From Alishewanella jeotgali KCTC 22429 (GTDB taxonomy: Bacteria > Pseudomonadota > Gammaproteobacteria > Enterobacterales > Alteromonadaceae): a DNA stretch of 64,000 nt. Positions 35,678-44,326 of this stretch are shown one piece after another. The position numbers and the translations under genes were made by a program. The notes below the pieces were generated by a model. The model ran no database searches. It was not told the DNA's origin and saw only the letters and a list, made by a program, of their open reading frames with translations. The stretch is from contig NZ_AHTH01000002.1 of assembly GCF_000245735.1 (NCBI RefSeq), positions 91,620-155,619 of the forward strand, given 5' to 3'. Position 1 is the stretch's first letter, and every line of letters begins with the position of its first letter.

Positions 35678-35889
35678 AGCGAGAAGCCCTCGCTAACAAA
35701 CACATAAGCAATGGTCGTTGGCTGTGCCGGTTTACCGCGCAAGGTCCAATGATTAAAAGAACCAATGCGCGGGAAGCTGATTTTGATAATCAGGCGGCTT
35801 AAGTAAGCCAGGTTGGCGTAAGCCTGATTTGATGACCGGTAGCAGTTATAAAACGGGGCTGCGTAAGGGATGGTGTGCATTTGGTTCAT
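35674..35889 (-). CDS. 71-residue phage protein upstream of rep
   Basis: No family recognised. Basic and aromatic-rich (PFYNCYRSSNQAYANLAYLS; RLIIKISFPRIGSF). It is tied by ATGA overlaps to the Cys-rich ORF before it and to rep after it, which makes translation likely. Could modulate replication. Confidence 0.6.
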   Translation of the reverse strand: MNQMHTIPYAAPFYNCYRSSNQAYANLAYLSRLIIKISFPRIGSFNHWTLRGKPAQPTTIAYVFVSEGFSL

Positions 35890-36131
35890 AGCGAGTTATC
35901 CACCGTTTCTGTGGATAACTGAATGCCACATACCCAGTCACCAACGGCTGGTGAGAACGTACCCGGGTCTTTGCAGCCAGAAGCATTGTCAAAACTGGTC
36001 TTGCCGCATGCGTTGCAAGCCTCGATAAAGTCACAACAAAAAATGCAATAAAATGAAAAATGATGAGGCGCATCAGTGCGGCGGTGATTGACTCTAGCGC
36101 ACGTTGGACAAGTGATGGCTATCGTTTTCAT
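35886..36131 (-). CDS. 81-residue cysteine-rich (zinc-ribbon-like) phage protein
   Basis: ITCPTCARVNHRR opens with a CxxC pair; FYCIFCCDFIEACNACG adds further cysteines and GC another, so one or two metal-binding knuckles are likely. It resembles Ogr/Delta-type small zinc-finger regulators in layout only. ATGA overlaps at both ends support expression. Its coding sequence ends over the DnaA-box palindrome at 35896-35918. Confidence 0.62.
   Translation of the reverse strand: MKTIAITCPTCARVNHRRTDAPHHFSFYCIFCCDFIEACNACGKTSFDNASGCKDPGTFSPAVGDWVCGIQLSTETVDNSL
35896..35918. promoter_or_regulatory. Inverted DnaA-box pair in the prophage
   Basis: TTATCCACC and TGTGGATAA form an 8-bp inverted repeat (TTATCCAC/GTGGATAA) with a 7-base spacer. 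The right copy is the exact complement of the consensus DnaA box TTATCCACA; the left copy has one change. It lies within the coding end of the Cys-rich ORF, 220 bp upstream of rep. Confidence 0.5.
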
Positions 36132-36586
36132 AACTGATACCCCTCAGCCTGAGAGCGCTTTAAACGGCGCTCAGTGCGTATAATTTCACGTAATAAGCCG
36201 GTCTTAACGTACACTTTGAAATAGTTAAAGCGAGGTTTGCCCACAGCAGCTGTGGGCACTTCGATTTCAGGGTGCTCAGCTGCGACCGGAAAAGTAGCGG
36301 CTGGAACCTCTGTAACTAATTCCGGCCCTTGCAGCTGAGCTAAAACGGCTAAATGCGCGTCAGTGGTATCGCGTACGTTTTCTGAATCAACCATGACAAA
36401 CAACGGACGGTTGCCAGATAAGCGGGTACGCGCTGGCCAGAAGGTTACGCCAAAGGCGTCGATAACATAGGCGGTTTCGCCGCGGTATGACACACCAAAC
36501 GAATCTAATTGCGCTAATGCCTCGTTTAACGAGGTAGCGCGAAACAGAATGGACTTAATGTGGTCTAAGGTGATTTGGGTATTCAT
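36128..36586 (-). CDS. First gene of the leftward phage operon, unknown function
   Basis: 152 residues from the ATG at 36586 behind GAGGCTGG; the in-frame extension to 36679 crosses the operator region and is rejected. ITLDHIKSILFRATSLNEAL is followed by YVIDAFGVTFWPARTRL, a P/E/V-rich linker and a basic tail (RTERRLKRSQAEGY). No family recognised. Being first after the repressor-type operators it may be an early regulator. Ends in an ATGA overlap with the Cys-rich ORF. Confidence 0.7.
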   Translation of the reverse strand: MNTQITLDHIKSILFRATSLNEALAQLDSFGVSYRGETAYVIDAFGVTFWPARTRLSGNRPLFVMVDSENVRDTTDAHLAVLAQLQGPELVTEVPAATFPVAAEHPEIEVPTAAVGKPRFNYFKVYVKTGLLREIIRTERRLKRSQAEGYQL

Positions 36587-36604
36587 GGTTCCAGCCTCGA
36601 ATAG

Positions 36605-36666
36605 TTTGGTACAAGTAGACCAAATAAGTATGATCCTTGTTTTTGATTTGGTCAACCTGTACCAAA
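36605..36666. promoter_or_regulatory. Twin operators and leftward phage promoter
   Basis: Two 20-bp palindromes of identical design, TTTGGT-N8-ACCAAA, lie at 36605-36624 and 36647-36666, centres 42 bp apart (about four helical turns). Between them, reading left, are TTGACC (36655-36650), a 17-bp spacer and CATACT (36632-36627), a good promoter for the leftward operon. One operator covers the -35 and the other follows the -10. The product of the divergent gene at 36717 is the obvious candidate ligand. Confidence 0.75.
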
Positions 36667-36716
36667 TATTTTTATGCAAAAAAGTGCTATGATTTAAAAA
36701 ATTTCAGGGGGTTAAC

Positions 36717-37070
36717 ATGGTTGAGAATTACAGCTGGTGGCTGATAGAGCAGCTAAAAAACAAAATGGGCACTACGAGTGACAGGAAAGCCGGTTTAACT
36801 CTGGAAAAGATGAACGATGGCAATTTAGGGAAGATTAAGCGTGGTGAAAGACACCTAACCCCTGAACAAGCACTCTATATCGCTGAGCAGTGCAATTTAG
36901 ACGTGGGTGAGGTACTGGTGCGTCTGGATATGGAGAAAACGAAATCTGAGGCCGTACGGAGCGCTTTGGGTAACGTTTTAAAGCGGATAGTCGGAGCAGT
37001 GGCATGCATCAGTCTGACAATGGCGCTGATGATGACTCCGGCCAGTGACGACAGGCTGTCTGTCGCTTAA
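36717..37070 (+). CDS. Phage regulator, DUF3693-like with C-terminal membrane helix
   Basis: 117 residues. The N-terminal half resembles an HTH domain (DRKAGLTLEKMNDGNLGKIKRGERHLTPEQALYIAEQC), as in small phage regulators of the DUF3693 group in Vibrio inoviruses, followed by a membrane helix near residues 90-107 (RIVGAVACISLTMALMM). Divergent from the main phage operon across the twin operators, so a repressor role is likely. Behind AGGGGG. Its stop lies 6 bp before the right dif site. Confidence 0.7.
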   Translation: MVENYSWWLIEQLKNKMGTTSDRKAGLTLEKMNDGNLGKIKRGERHLTPEQALYIAEQCNLDVGEVLVRLDMEKTKSEAVRSALGNVLKRIVGAVACISLTMALMMTPASDDRLSVA

Positions 37071-37076
37071 TTGCCG

Positions 37077-37104
37077 ATTTAACATAATATACATTATGGG
37101 CTAT
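37077..37104. other. Right attachment site (attR) carrying the chromosomal dif XerC arm
   Basis: XerD arm ATTTAACATAA (37077-37087), central TATACA (37088-37093) and XerC-type arm TTATGGGCTAT (37094-37104). The XerD arm and central region equal the E. coli dif sequence; the XerC arm agrees at 7 of 11 positions. Because the left site lacks this arm, the right one is the reconstituted functional dif and marks the replication terminus. Confidence 0.85.
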
Positions 37105-37293
37105 GATAACTTAGGCGAAGAAAGCTTTAAAAATAGACATAACCAGTCTAACCAACCCTTTGGCCGCTTGACCTCGTCCCATAAGCTCAATCACCTTAGC
37201 AGACTAACCGCAATAACTATTAGTCTTTTCTCCGGCACCATTTTCGCTTAAGGTGAGTAACAAATTATGTAACCCTCTATGACAGGATGTTGA

Positions 37294-37791
37294 ATGAAGC
37301 GGATACTTACTGCAGCGTTATTAATTTTTCCTCTTGCGGCACTGGCCAACGACCAATACAGCCAACGCCGATGTGATTCCCTCAATGCAGAGCGTGAAAC
37401 CATTAGAAAGCGTTTTAACAGTGGTTATGGTGTTTCTGAACGCAATTATTTGAACAAACGCGATCGTGAGCTATTTATGCTCATATCAACCCATTGTAAG
37501 AAACCAGTCCAGGAACGTCGGTTAAGTTCAATACAAACACCGGTGCGCTCTGAGCAAACTACGAGCTATTCCGCTACAACGTCTTCTGTTACACGCTCAC
37601 CCAGGGCAAACTTCAGTGCTAGAAACCACGTTTTCTCACCTGAAAAAAGTGCTGCCTGGGATGCTTTTTACAAGATCCCCGCTCGTTGCCGCAGCAGAGA
37701 TACTGCACCAGAGGATTTTGTATTCTGCGCAGAGGATAAAGCCGACCAACGTCGCGAGTTTGAGCGCCAATGGTCTAAGCAAAACCCATAG
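37294..37791 (+). CDS. Small secreted protein of unknown function
   Basis: 165 residues with a signal peptide (MKRILTAALLIFPLAALA). The mature part starts with a helical, charged region with cysteines (RRCDSLNAERETIRKRF; STHCKKP), then a Ser/Thr-rich linker and a C-terminal segment with two more cysteines (IPARCRSR; FVFCAEDKADQRREFERQW). Four cysteines in total suggest disulfides. No family recognised. First host gene right of dif; the 223 bp before it hold dif and no other clear gene. Confidence 0.72.
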   Translation: MKRILTAALLIFPLAALANDQYSQRRCDSLNAERETIRKRFNSGYGVSERNYLNKRDRELFMLISTHCKKPVQERRLSSIQTPVRSEQTTSYSATTSSVTRSPRANFSARNHVFSPEKSAAWDAFYKIPARCRSRDTAPEDFVFCAEDKADQRREFERQWSKQNP

Positions 37792-37817
37792 ATGGTTGTG
37801 TGCCATGTAGGTACCGC

Positions 37818-38099
37818 CTAGCGTTGCTTTTTAGCCCATTCGATATGCTGTTGGACTTTCTCGCTCGTTAGCAGCAATGCCAGGCTGTTGTATTCTTTAG
37901 CCAGGGTCATTTCGTCGTAAAACCGATGGATAGTCTTATGACACAGCCTACAAAGCATAATGCCGGCTTGAAGCTGAGCTTTGTCATAATGCTTTTTAAA
38001 AAACGCCCGGCGATGCATTTTTCTTGGAATAAGATGATGAAAGGTTAATTCGACTTGCCGTTGGCACAGCATGCAGTGTTGAGCCGCAGTGGTTGGCAT
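37818..38099 (-). CDS. HNH-type small protein
   Basis: 93 residues from the ATG at 38099. CMLCQRQVELTFHHLIPRKMH and MLCRLCHKTIHRFYDE form the HNH pattern: CxxC, HH-L-IP, CxxCH-xxxH. Similar stand-alone HNH proteins are common in marine gammaproteobacteria and may be nucleases; activity is not established. Monocistronic. Confidence 0.8.
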   Translation of the reverse strand: MPTTAAQHCMLCQRQVELTFHHLIPRKMHRRAFFKKHYDKAQLQAGIMLCRLCHKTIHRFYDEMTLAKEYNSLALLLTSEKVQQHIEWAKKQR

Positions 38100-38173
38100 T
38101 ACCAAATCCAATCATGTTTTATGTTACAGCACATAAGCAGCTATACGCTGTAGTCTGCACTTTAGCTCAAATC

Positions 38174-39898
38174 TCAATCTTGCAGCGGTTTAATACCAAC
38201 CTGAGTAATATCGCCTTGCTCATTTATTTCACGTACCGTTAAAAGTAACTGATCCAGCTTCACCTGATCACCGATTACCACCCGGCGATGGAAACGTTCG
38301 CTAATATAGGCAGAAAGCGTCTGCTCCCGATTTAACTCAGCCATATTAATGGTATAGAATGCATCCAAATCACTCAGGCTAACTGCGCCATTCAGTAAGA
38401 AATCACCGAAGAAGTTACTGTTATCCAATACGCTCTTTTCAGCATCACTGGCGAGGATTTCGCTTAGCTTTTTCACATGTTTCAAATGCGATAACACCAT
38501 AATGGTATCACCGGCAGCGATAGCAGGATCTTCACTGGCTTGTAGCCAGTCGCCATCCCGGATCAGCCCAAGATACTGCACCGGCAGCTGTACGCCGAGT
38601 TGTTGCCAGCGCATGGTTAGCACCGGTGAACGTGATGTCACTTTATAGGCCAGTACTTCCATCACATCTTTTGATGGCACCGCATCCAGTGGCATGGCCT
38701 GGTCGGGCTCAAGCTCTGCCGGAACTTCCAGTTTTAACCAACGGGCTACCGGGATCAAACTCCAGCCTTGTAACACCAGCGAGACAATAACCACTACAAA
38801 GGCGACGTCAAAGTACAGATGCTCATTTGGCACACCGGCCAGCCATGGAAACAGCGCCAGAATAATAGGCACCGCGCCTCTTAAGCCAACCCAGCTGATA
38901 AAGAGTTGATCGCGCATCGGGAATTTAAACGGGATCAAACAGATAAATACAGCCAGTGGCCTGGCGATAAAGATCAGCACCCCCGCTATTAATAATGCCT
39001 GCCATAGATGATCCATCAGGTTACCGGGTGAAACCAGCAGACCTAACATTAAAAACATACTGATCTGGCTGATCCAGGCTAACCCGTCGTGCATTCGCAG
39101 AATATGGATGATCTGAGGTAAACGGGCGTTACCAACGATATACCCCATCAGGTAAACTGCCAGAAAACCGCTGCCACCAAAGGAGTTCGTTAGTGCATAA
39201 ATCATAATACTGCTAGCCACCGCCAATAGTGGAAAGAACGCGAAGCTTAGCGGCAATTTACGGCACAAGAATACGAACACCCTGCCCGCACCATAACCCA
39301 TAGCACCACCGACCACGGCTTGCTGTAAAAAGGTCACCAGGACAAAGGCATCCAGCGCCTTGTCCTGAGCCAGCAGTGAGACGAGCGTCAAGGTCAGAAT
39401 AACGGCCATCGGGTCGTTACTACCGGATTCGATCTCCAGTGTCGACGCCACCCGCTCTTTAATTTTTAGCCGCTGTGACTGGAAAATCGAAAATACCGCC
39501 GCGGCATCAGTGGAGCTGAGGATGGCACCAAGCAACAAGCCTTCAATCCAACCCAGCCCCAGTAAATAGGCTGCAGCCACCCCGACAGTGCCGCAGGTAA
39601 TCACCACTCCGAGCGTTGCTAGCATTGACGCCGGCGCCAATGCAACCCGGAACCGCTCCGGGTGCGTCCGCATACCGCCGTCGAACAGAATGATCACCAG
39701 CGCGATGGAGCCGATCAAAAAAGCAATCTGAGGGTTAGCGAATTGGATACCCCCTATTCCATCCTCACCGGCGACCATTCCAATCAGCAGGAACACCAAT
39801 AACATAGGTGCGCCAAGCCGCGCCGAAATCAGCGTGGCGATAATACTGATAAAGAACAATAAGGCGCCGGCCAGTATGGCCAGGTTAATTCCATCCAT
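38174..39898 (-). CDS. nhaP2: Cation/H+ antiporter, NhaP2 (CvrA) subfamily
   Basis: 574 residues. About 12-13 membrane segments (1-395) of the CPA1 family with FDGGMRTHPERFR near residue 73, SSTDAAAVFSIF near 128 and ESGSNDPMAVILTL near 157 (ion-binding ND). A cytoplasmic TrkA-C-like domain (about 400-480) and a C-terminal CorC-like region follow, the NhaP2/YcgO architecture. These exchange K+ (or Na+) for H+. Monocistronic. Confidence 0.92.
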   Translation of the reverse strand: MDGINLAILAGALLFFISIIATLISARLGAPMLLVFLLIGMVAGEDGIGGIQFANPQIAFLIGSIALVIILFDGGMRTHPERFRVALAPASMLATLGVVITCGTVGVAAAYLLGLGWIEGLLLGAILSSTDAAAVFSIFQSQRLKIKERVASTLEIESGSNDPMAVILTLTLVSLLAQDKALDAFVLVTFLQQAVVGGAMGYGAGRVFVFLCRKLPLSFAFFPLLAVASSIMIYALTNSFGGSGFLAVYLMGYIVGNARLPQIIHILRMHDGLAWISQISMFLMLGLLVSPGNLMDHLWQALLIAGVLIFIARPLAVFICLIPFKFPMRDQLFISWVGLRGAVPIILALFPWLAGVPNEHLYFDVAFVVVIVSLVLQGWSLIPVARWLKLEVPAELEPDQAMPLDAVPSKDVMEVLAYKVTSRSPVLTMRWQQLGVQLPVQYLGLIRDGDWLQASEDPAIAAGDTIMVLSHLKHVKKLSEILASDAEKSVLDNSNFFGDFLLNGAVSLSDLDAFYTINMAELNREQTLSAYISERFHRRVVIGDQVKLDQLLLTVREINEQGDITQVGIKPLQD

Positions 39899-40043
39899 TT
39901 ATGTTGCTCCGCTAACAGCTTACTGCCAGCCGTAACTGGCAGTATGGAGTGCACCAGGATCCGGTGCCGCTGTACCGAGAATAGCGGATTGGGCGGGGCT
40001 TTTACCAGTCTTTAACGTAAATTGCTGGTTTTTAGCTTAAAAA

Positions 40044-40742
40044 TCAGGCAAGTTCGTCAACAATTGCCTTTAAGGCGCCAAGTGGATCCGCGGCTTTCGT
40101 GATTGGCCGGCCAATGACCATATAATCGACGCCGGCAAGTTGTGCTGCCTTGGGTGTCATCACCCGGCGTTGATCGTCTGCAGCACTGTTTGCCGGGCGG
40201 ATCCCCGGGGTGACCAGTTGAAATTGCTGACCAAATTGCTGTTTTAACAAAGTCGCTTCCTGCGCAGAGCACACCACGCCATCCAGGCCCGCAGCAGCAG
40301 TTAACGCCGCCAGTTTTTGTACCTGCTGTGCCGGCGTTAGCATTATGCCGAGCTCAGTGAGATCCGATTGCTCCATACTGGTTAGCACAGTCACGGCGAT
40401 CAGTTTGGGGGCCTGAGCGCCAAAAGGCAGTAGCGCTTCTTTGGCTGCCTGCATCATGCGGCTACCACCACTGGCGTGGACGTTTACCATCCAAACGCCA
40501 AGCTCGGCCGCTGCCGCCACCGCTTTGGCTACCGTATTCGGAATATCATGAAATTTCAGATCCAGGAAAACCTCAAAGCCTCGCTGTTGCAGGGCTTTAA
40601 CAAAGTCAGGTCCGAAATGGGTAAACATCTCCTTGCCCACTTTTAACCGGCACAGGCTGGGATCTAACTGGCTAACCAGATTAAGCGCGTGCTGCTGCTG
40701 TTCGAAATCCAGCGCAACAATCACAGGCGAACGACAAGACAT
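40044..40742 (-). CDS. pyrF: Orotidine 5'-phosphate decarboxylase
   Basis: Last step of UMP synthesis. 232 residues with VIVALDF (residue 7-13), the catalytic [13 protein letters not shown] near 58 and the phosphate-binding TPGIRP near 178 and VIGRPIT near 212. Behind AAAGGATACC. Follows lapB by 21 bp as in E. coli, where lapA-lapB-pyrF are adjacent. Confidence 0.97.
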   Translation of the reverse strand: MSCRSPVIVALDFEQQQHALNLVSQLDPSLCRLKVGKEMFTHFGPDFVKALQQRGFEVFLDLKFHDIPNTVAKAVAAAAELGVWMVNVHASGGSRMMQAAKEALLPFGAQAPKLIAVTVLTSMEQSDLTELGIMLTPAQQVQKLAALTAAAGLDGVVCSAQEATLLKQQFGQQFQLVTPGIRPANSAADDQRRVMTPKAAQLAGVDYMVIGRPITKAADPLGALKAIVDELA

Positions 40743-40763
40743 GAGGTATCCTTTAGCTAAAAA

Positions 40764-41897
40764 TTAACGGCCATCGATCCCGGCAATGGGTTCTACAGTC
40801 TCCCACTGCTGACAGGACGGACATAACCAATAAGGTTGACGGGTTTTAAAGCCACAATTGCGGCAACTATACAGGGCTTTGGAGTCGAGATAGGCGTTTA
40901 CCAGCTCTTCCACCGAGATCAGTGCCTCGGCAGCCAGCGCCGATTGCTGCTGACGCAGCTGCAATAATTTCTGGAATAAGCGGATATTCGGCTGTTGCCG
41001 CAGTTTAGGTAATAAATATTGCTCTGCGGCGGCGGCAGACTGATGTTCAGCCAGATGATCTGTCAGTAACAAACAGGCACTGATATTATGCTTGTCCGCC
41101 AGCGGGCTAAGTAACTGTTGCCATTCGGTCGCGTCCAACTGACATTGCTGCAATAATGGCAGCAGCTCTGCTGCCCATTGTACGCGCTGCTTTAACACAC
41201 TCAGTATTGCCGCTTTCGCCACTGCCGGCTGCTGTTCAGCCAATGCCTGACGGGCCAGCGCAACGCGAGGCCGGATCGCTTGTGGAAAATGCTCTGCCAG
41301 TTGCTGCAGGCGGTTCAGATCCAGCTGTTGGCTTTTTTCCAGATGCTGAATTTGCATATTTGCCAACATAATGCGCAAACTACGCGATTGGGTTTTCTCA
41401 ACCGCCGGTTGCAATGCTACGGCTTTTTGTGGCTCATGGGTGGCCAGGAAGATACTGAATAGCTGTTTCAGCACAGCTTCGCGCAGTAGCTCATTGTCGG
41501 TGAGTGGTAACAGCAGGTATTCGGCGCGGTCAAACAAACCGGCTGAAAAGTAGTCTTTTGCCAGTTCAAACTGGATCTGCTGTGCTTTGTTTTTTGGCAG
41601 TTTTAGCTGGTGCAGCTTTTCATGAATTTTTATTGCCTTGTCCCAATCGCCTTTGCGCCGGAACAGGTTTGCCAGTGCCAGATAGGTATCAATAGTAGCG
41701 GCTTCAATATCCAGCAGTTCCAGCAGTTGCTCTATGGCCTTATCTTCCTGATCGGTGAGCAGAAAGTTCAAACCAGATGACAGATTGCGGGTAACGTCAG
41801 CCCTGCCCTTAAGCTCTTTGGTTTTCAGGCTATTTCGTCCCATAAACCAACCGTAAGCAGCGGCAACAGGAAGTAACAGAAATAGCAGTTCAGGCAT
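40764..41897 (-). CDS. lapB: LapB (YciM), LPS assembly regulator
   Basis: 377 residues: N-terminal membrane anchor (ELLFLLLPVAAAYGWFMG), TPR repeats (about 55-330) and a C-terminal rubredoxin-like metal site (CRNCGFKTRQPYWLCPSCQQW, about 349-369). In E. coli LapB controls LpxC degradation by FtsH and so the balance of LPS and phospholipid synthesis. Starts 5 bases after lapA. Confidence 0.94.
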   Translation of the reverse strand: MPELLFLLLPVAAAYGWFMGRNSLKTKELKGRADVTRNLSSGLNFLLTDQEDKAIEQLLELLDIEAATIDTYLALANLFRRKGDWDKAIKIHEKLHQLKLPKNKAQQIQFELAKDYFSAGLFDRAEYLLLPLTDNELLREAVLKQLFSIFLATHEPQKAVALQPAVEKTQSRSLRIMLANMQIQHLEKSQQLDLNRLQQLAEHFPQAIRPRVALARQALAEQQPAVAKAAILSVLKQRVQWAAELLPLLQQCQLDATEWQQLLSPLADKHNISACLLLTDHLAEHQSAAAAEQYLLPKLRQQPNIRLFQKLLQLRQQQSALAAEALISVEELVNAYLDSKALYSCRNCGFKTRQPYWLCPSCQQWETVEPIAGIDGR

Positions 41898-41902
41898 AGC
41901 GG

Positions 41903-42148
41903 TCAGGCTTTATCAGCGGTTTTACTAAACCAGCCCCGGGTTTTACGTTGTAACGAGAAGAGCAAACTGAATACCAGGCCCAGCAGTAAGCCGGTGACTA
42001 AAAAAATCACGGCGATATCGACGACGCGCAATTCCAGTCTGACGACCAGTAGATTCAGCTCAGTGAGTTGTTGATTAGTGGAGCCGAGTAAAAAACCCAG
42101 CAAGATTACCAGCAGCGTGAAAAAAATAAAAACCAGTCTACGCAACAC
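41903..42148 (-). CDS. lapA: LapA (YciS) membrane protein
   Basis: 81 residues with two membrane helices (about 5-24 and 43-66) joined by a short loop, the LapA domain. GTG start at 42148 behind CGGAG. Partner of LapB in LPS assembly control; same operon. Confidence 0.9.
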   Translation of the reverse strand: MLRRLVFIFFTLLVILLGFLLGSTNQQLTELNLLVVRLELRVVDIAVIFLVTGLLLGLVFSLLFSLQRKTRGWFSKTADKA

Positions 42149-42186
42149 TCAGCTCCGTTAAGTTTGCCGATAACAAGCAATAACTA

Positions 42187-42471
42187 TCAGGTATTATCTT
42201 TTACCCGATCCCGCAGTTCTTTACCGGGCTTGAAGTGTGGCACGTATTTGCCATCTAACTCAACCTTGTCGCCGGTTTTTGGATTACGGCCAACACGGGG
42301 GGCGCGATAATGCAGCGAAAAGCTACCAAAACCACGAATTTCAATACGTTCGCTGGAAGCAAGCGATTGTGCCATCTGCTCCAGAATTTCTTTTACAGAC
42401 GCTTCAACATCTTTGACCTGAATATGGGGGAAACTGGTGGCAAGCTTTTCAATTAATTCAGATTTGGTCAT
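42187..42471 (-). CDS. ihfB: Integration host factor beta subunit
   Basis: 94 residues of the HU/IHF fold. [17 protein letters not shown] opens it and the DNA-binding arm is [28 protein letters not shown] with the proline that intercalates. Sequence-specific DNA-bending protein with IhfA. Same order as E. coli (rpsA-ihfB). An upstream hairpin at 42501-42526 could reduce readthrough from rpsA. Confidence 0.97.
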   Translation of the reverse strand: MTKSELIEKLATSFPHIQVKDVEASVKEILEQMAQSLASSERIEIRGFGSFSLHYRAPRVGRNPKTGDKVELDGKYVPHFKPGKELRDRVKDNT

Positions 42472-42500
42472 AGACCCTCCGGCATACCTGCGTGTAGAGA

Positions 42501-42526
42501 AAGCAGGAGGCTTAGGCCCCCTGCTT
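42501..42526 (-). terminator. Hairpin after rpsA, partial terminator
   Basis: AAGCAGGAGGC-TTAG-GCCCCCTGCTT, one wobble pair, followed on the leftward strand only by TCTC, so termination is likely incomplete and ihfB can be read from rpsA. Confidence 0.55.
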
Positions 42527-42536
42527 CACTGGCATT

Positions 42537-44216
42537 TTAGTCCTGCTTTTGAGCAGCTTTAAATGCTTCAGCCATAGCGTTTACACCAAAGTCAGCATCT
42601 TGTTGCTTGCTGTTGATGTTATCCATAGCTTCTTTTTCTTCAGCTTCAAACTTGGCTTTGATAGACAGGCTGATTACGCGGTTCTTACGATCCACGCCCA
42701 TCAGACGGGCTTCAATGGCTTCGCCAACTTTCAGCGCTGTAGTAGCGTCTTCAACGCGATCACGTGAAATATCAGACACGCGAACGTAACCTTCAACACC
42801 ACCTTCTAACATCACAGTAGCGCCTTTAGCGTCAACGGCTGAAACTTCACCTTTAACGATAGCACCTTTTTTGTTGTCAGCAAGGTAATCATTGAACGGA
42901 TCTTCGTCCAGTTGTTTGATACCTAAAGAGATACGCTCACGCTCTGGGTCAACTTGCAGTACAACAGCGTGTACTTCGTCGCCTTTCTTGAATTCACGAA
43001 CTGCATCTTCGCCGGTTGAGTTCCAGCTGATGTCAGATAAGTGAACCAGACCGTCGATGCCGCCGTCCAGACCGATGAAGATACCGAAGTCAGTGATAGA
43101 CTTGATCTTACCGCTTACGCGATCGCCCTTGTTGAAGCCCTTAGCGAACTCTTCCCATGGGTTAGCTTTACACTGTTTCAGACCTAAAGAAATACGACGA
43201 CGTTCTTCGTCGATTTCCAGAACCATAACTTCCACTGCATCACCCAGGTTAACAACCTTAGATGGGTGGATGTTCTTGTTGGTCCAGTCCATTTCAGATA
43301 CGTGTACTAAGCCTTCTACGCCTTCTTCGATTTCTACGAAGCAGCCGTAATCAGTCAGGTTAGTTACGCGACCAGAAATTTTCGCGCCTTCTGGGTAACG
43401 TGAAGCGATAGCTGCCCACGGATCTTCGCCCATTTGCTTCAGGCCTAAAGATACGCGTTGCTTATCACGGTCGAACTTCAGTACTTTAACTGGAATTTCG
43501 TCGCCAACGTTAACGATTTCGCTTGGGTGCTTAACGCGCTTCCACGCCATATCAGTGATATGCAGTAAGCCGTCTACGCCGCCTAAGTCTACGAAAGCAC
43601 CGTAGTCAGTCAGGTTCTTAACGATACCCTTAACTTCCATGCCTTCTTCTAAGTTTTCTAACAGCTGGTCACGTTCCTGGCTGCTCTCAGATTCGATCAC
43701 GGCACGACGTGATACCACCACGTTGTTACGCTTCTGATCCAGCTTGATAACTTTGAATTCCAGCTCTTTGTGCTCTAAGTGTGCTGTATCACGTACCGGA
43801 CGTACGTCTACTAATGAACCAGGCAGGAAAGCGCGGATGCCGTCAACTTCAACCGTGAAGCCACCTTTAACTTTACCAGTGATAACACCGATAACAGTTT
43901 CTTTGTCTTCACAAGCTTTTTCCAGGCGAACCCAGGCTTCATGACGCTTAGCTTTCTCGCGAGACAGTAAGGTTTCACCGAAACCATCTTCGATAGCGTC
44001 TAAGGCTACGTCGATGATGTCACCCACGTTCACTTCGATTTCGCCGCTCAGAGATTTGAACTGCTCAACCGGAATGGCTGCTTCTGATTTCAGACCGGCG
44101 TCAACCATAACAACGTCTTTCAGAACAGCAACAACAGTACCTTTAACGATGGCACCTGGGCGGGTTTCGATGGCTTTGAGGCTTTCCTCAAATAATAAAG
44201 CAAAATTTTCAGTCAT
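42537..44216 (-). CDS. rpsA: Ribosomal protein S1
   Basis: 559 residues with six S1 (OB-fold) repeats; repeats 3-6 show the regular GAxVxGxVTxxTDYGxFVxLEGGVEGLVHxS pattern (for example [20 protein letters not shown] near 193). Binds mRNA and ribosome. The chosen ATG at 44216 gives the E. coli N-terminus ([13 protein letters not shown]); the 9-residue extension to 44243 is not needed. No Shine-Dalgarno motif is visible (GAAAAAGTGACT), as is usual for rpsA, whose translation is autoregulated. Confidence 0.97.
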   Translation of the reverse strand: MTENFALLFEESLKAIETRPGAIVKGTVVAVLKDVVMVDAGLKSEAAIPVEQFKSLSGEIEVNVGDIIDVALDAIEDGFGETLLSREKAKRHEAWVRLEKACEDKETVIGVITGKVKGGFTVEVDGIRAFLPGSLVDVRPVRDTAHLEHKELEFKVIKLDQKRNNVVVSRRAVIESESSQERDQLLENLEEGMEVKGIVKNLTDYGAFVDLGGVDGLLHITDMAWKRVKHPSEIVNVGDEIPVKVLKFDRDKQRVSLGLKQMGEDPWAAIASRYPEGAKISGRVTNLTDYGCFVEIEEGVEGLVHVSEMDWTNKNIHPSKVVNLGDAVEVMVLEIDEERRRISLGLKQCKANPWEEFAKGFNKGDRVSGKIKSITDFGIFIGLDGGIDGLVHLSDISWNSTGEDAVREFKKGDEVHAVVLQVDPERERISLGIKQLDEDPFNDYLADNKKGAIVKGEVSAVDAKGATVMLEGGVEGYVRVSDISRDRVEDATTALKVGEAIEARLMGVDRKNRVISLSIKAKFEAEEKEAMDNINSKQQDADFGVNAMAEAFKAAQKQD

Positions 44217-44326
44217 AGTCACTTTTTCGGTTAAGTGCTCCACTTCACATCTTGTGTTATGGGGTTGCTAAATTTACCAGTAAGCATCCGTGTTACTGGC
44301 TGTCCAACATGCAGCTTCGGCCTGGT

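Larger units (their letters stand above)
29277..37104. mobile_element. Inovirus (filamentous phage) prophage integrated at dif
   Basis: Two direct copies of a 17-bp dif core (29277 and 37077) bound a 7,800-bp unit, the usual size of a filamentous phage. Inside, leftward genes follow inovirus order: small early ORFs, Rep, ssDNA-binding protein, small membrane proteins, major coat, pIII-like adhesin, DUF2523, Zot, then a hairpin-rich intergenic region and a DUF3653 protein. A divergent regulator lies at the right end. No integrase or secretin gene is present; host XerC/XerD and a host secretin are presumably used. All genes look intact. Confidence 0.95.

Noticed and set aside
35846..36073. Alternative frame of 75 codons opposite the Cys-rich phage ORF
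   Set aside because: It lacks the ATGA coupling of the chosen frame and overlaps it almost entirely.
37045..37251. Open frame of 68 codons across the right dif site
   Set aside because: It runs through the 3' end of the phage regulator and the attachment site, has no ribosome site before the internal ATG at 37096 and resembles no family.
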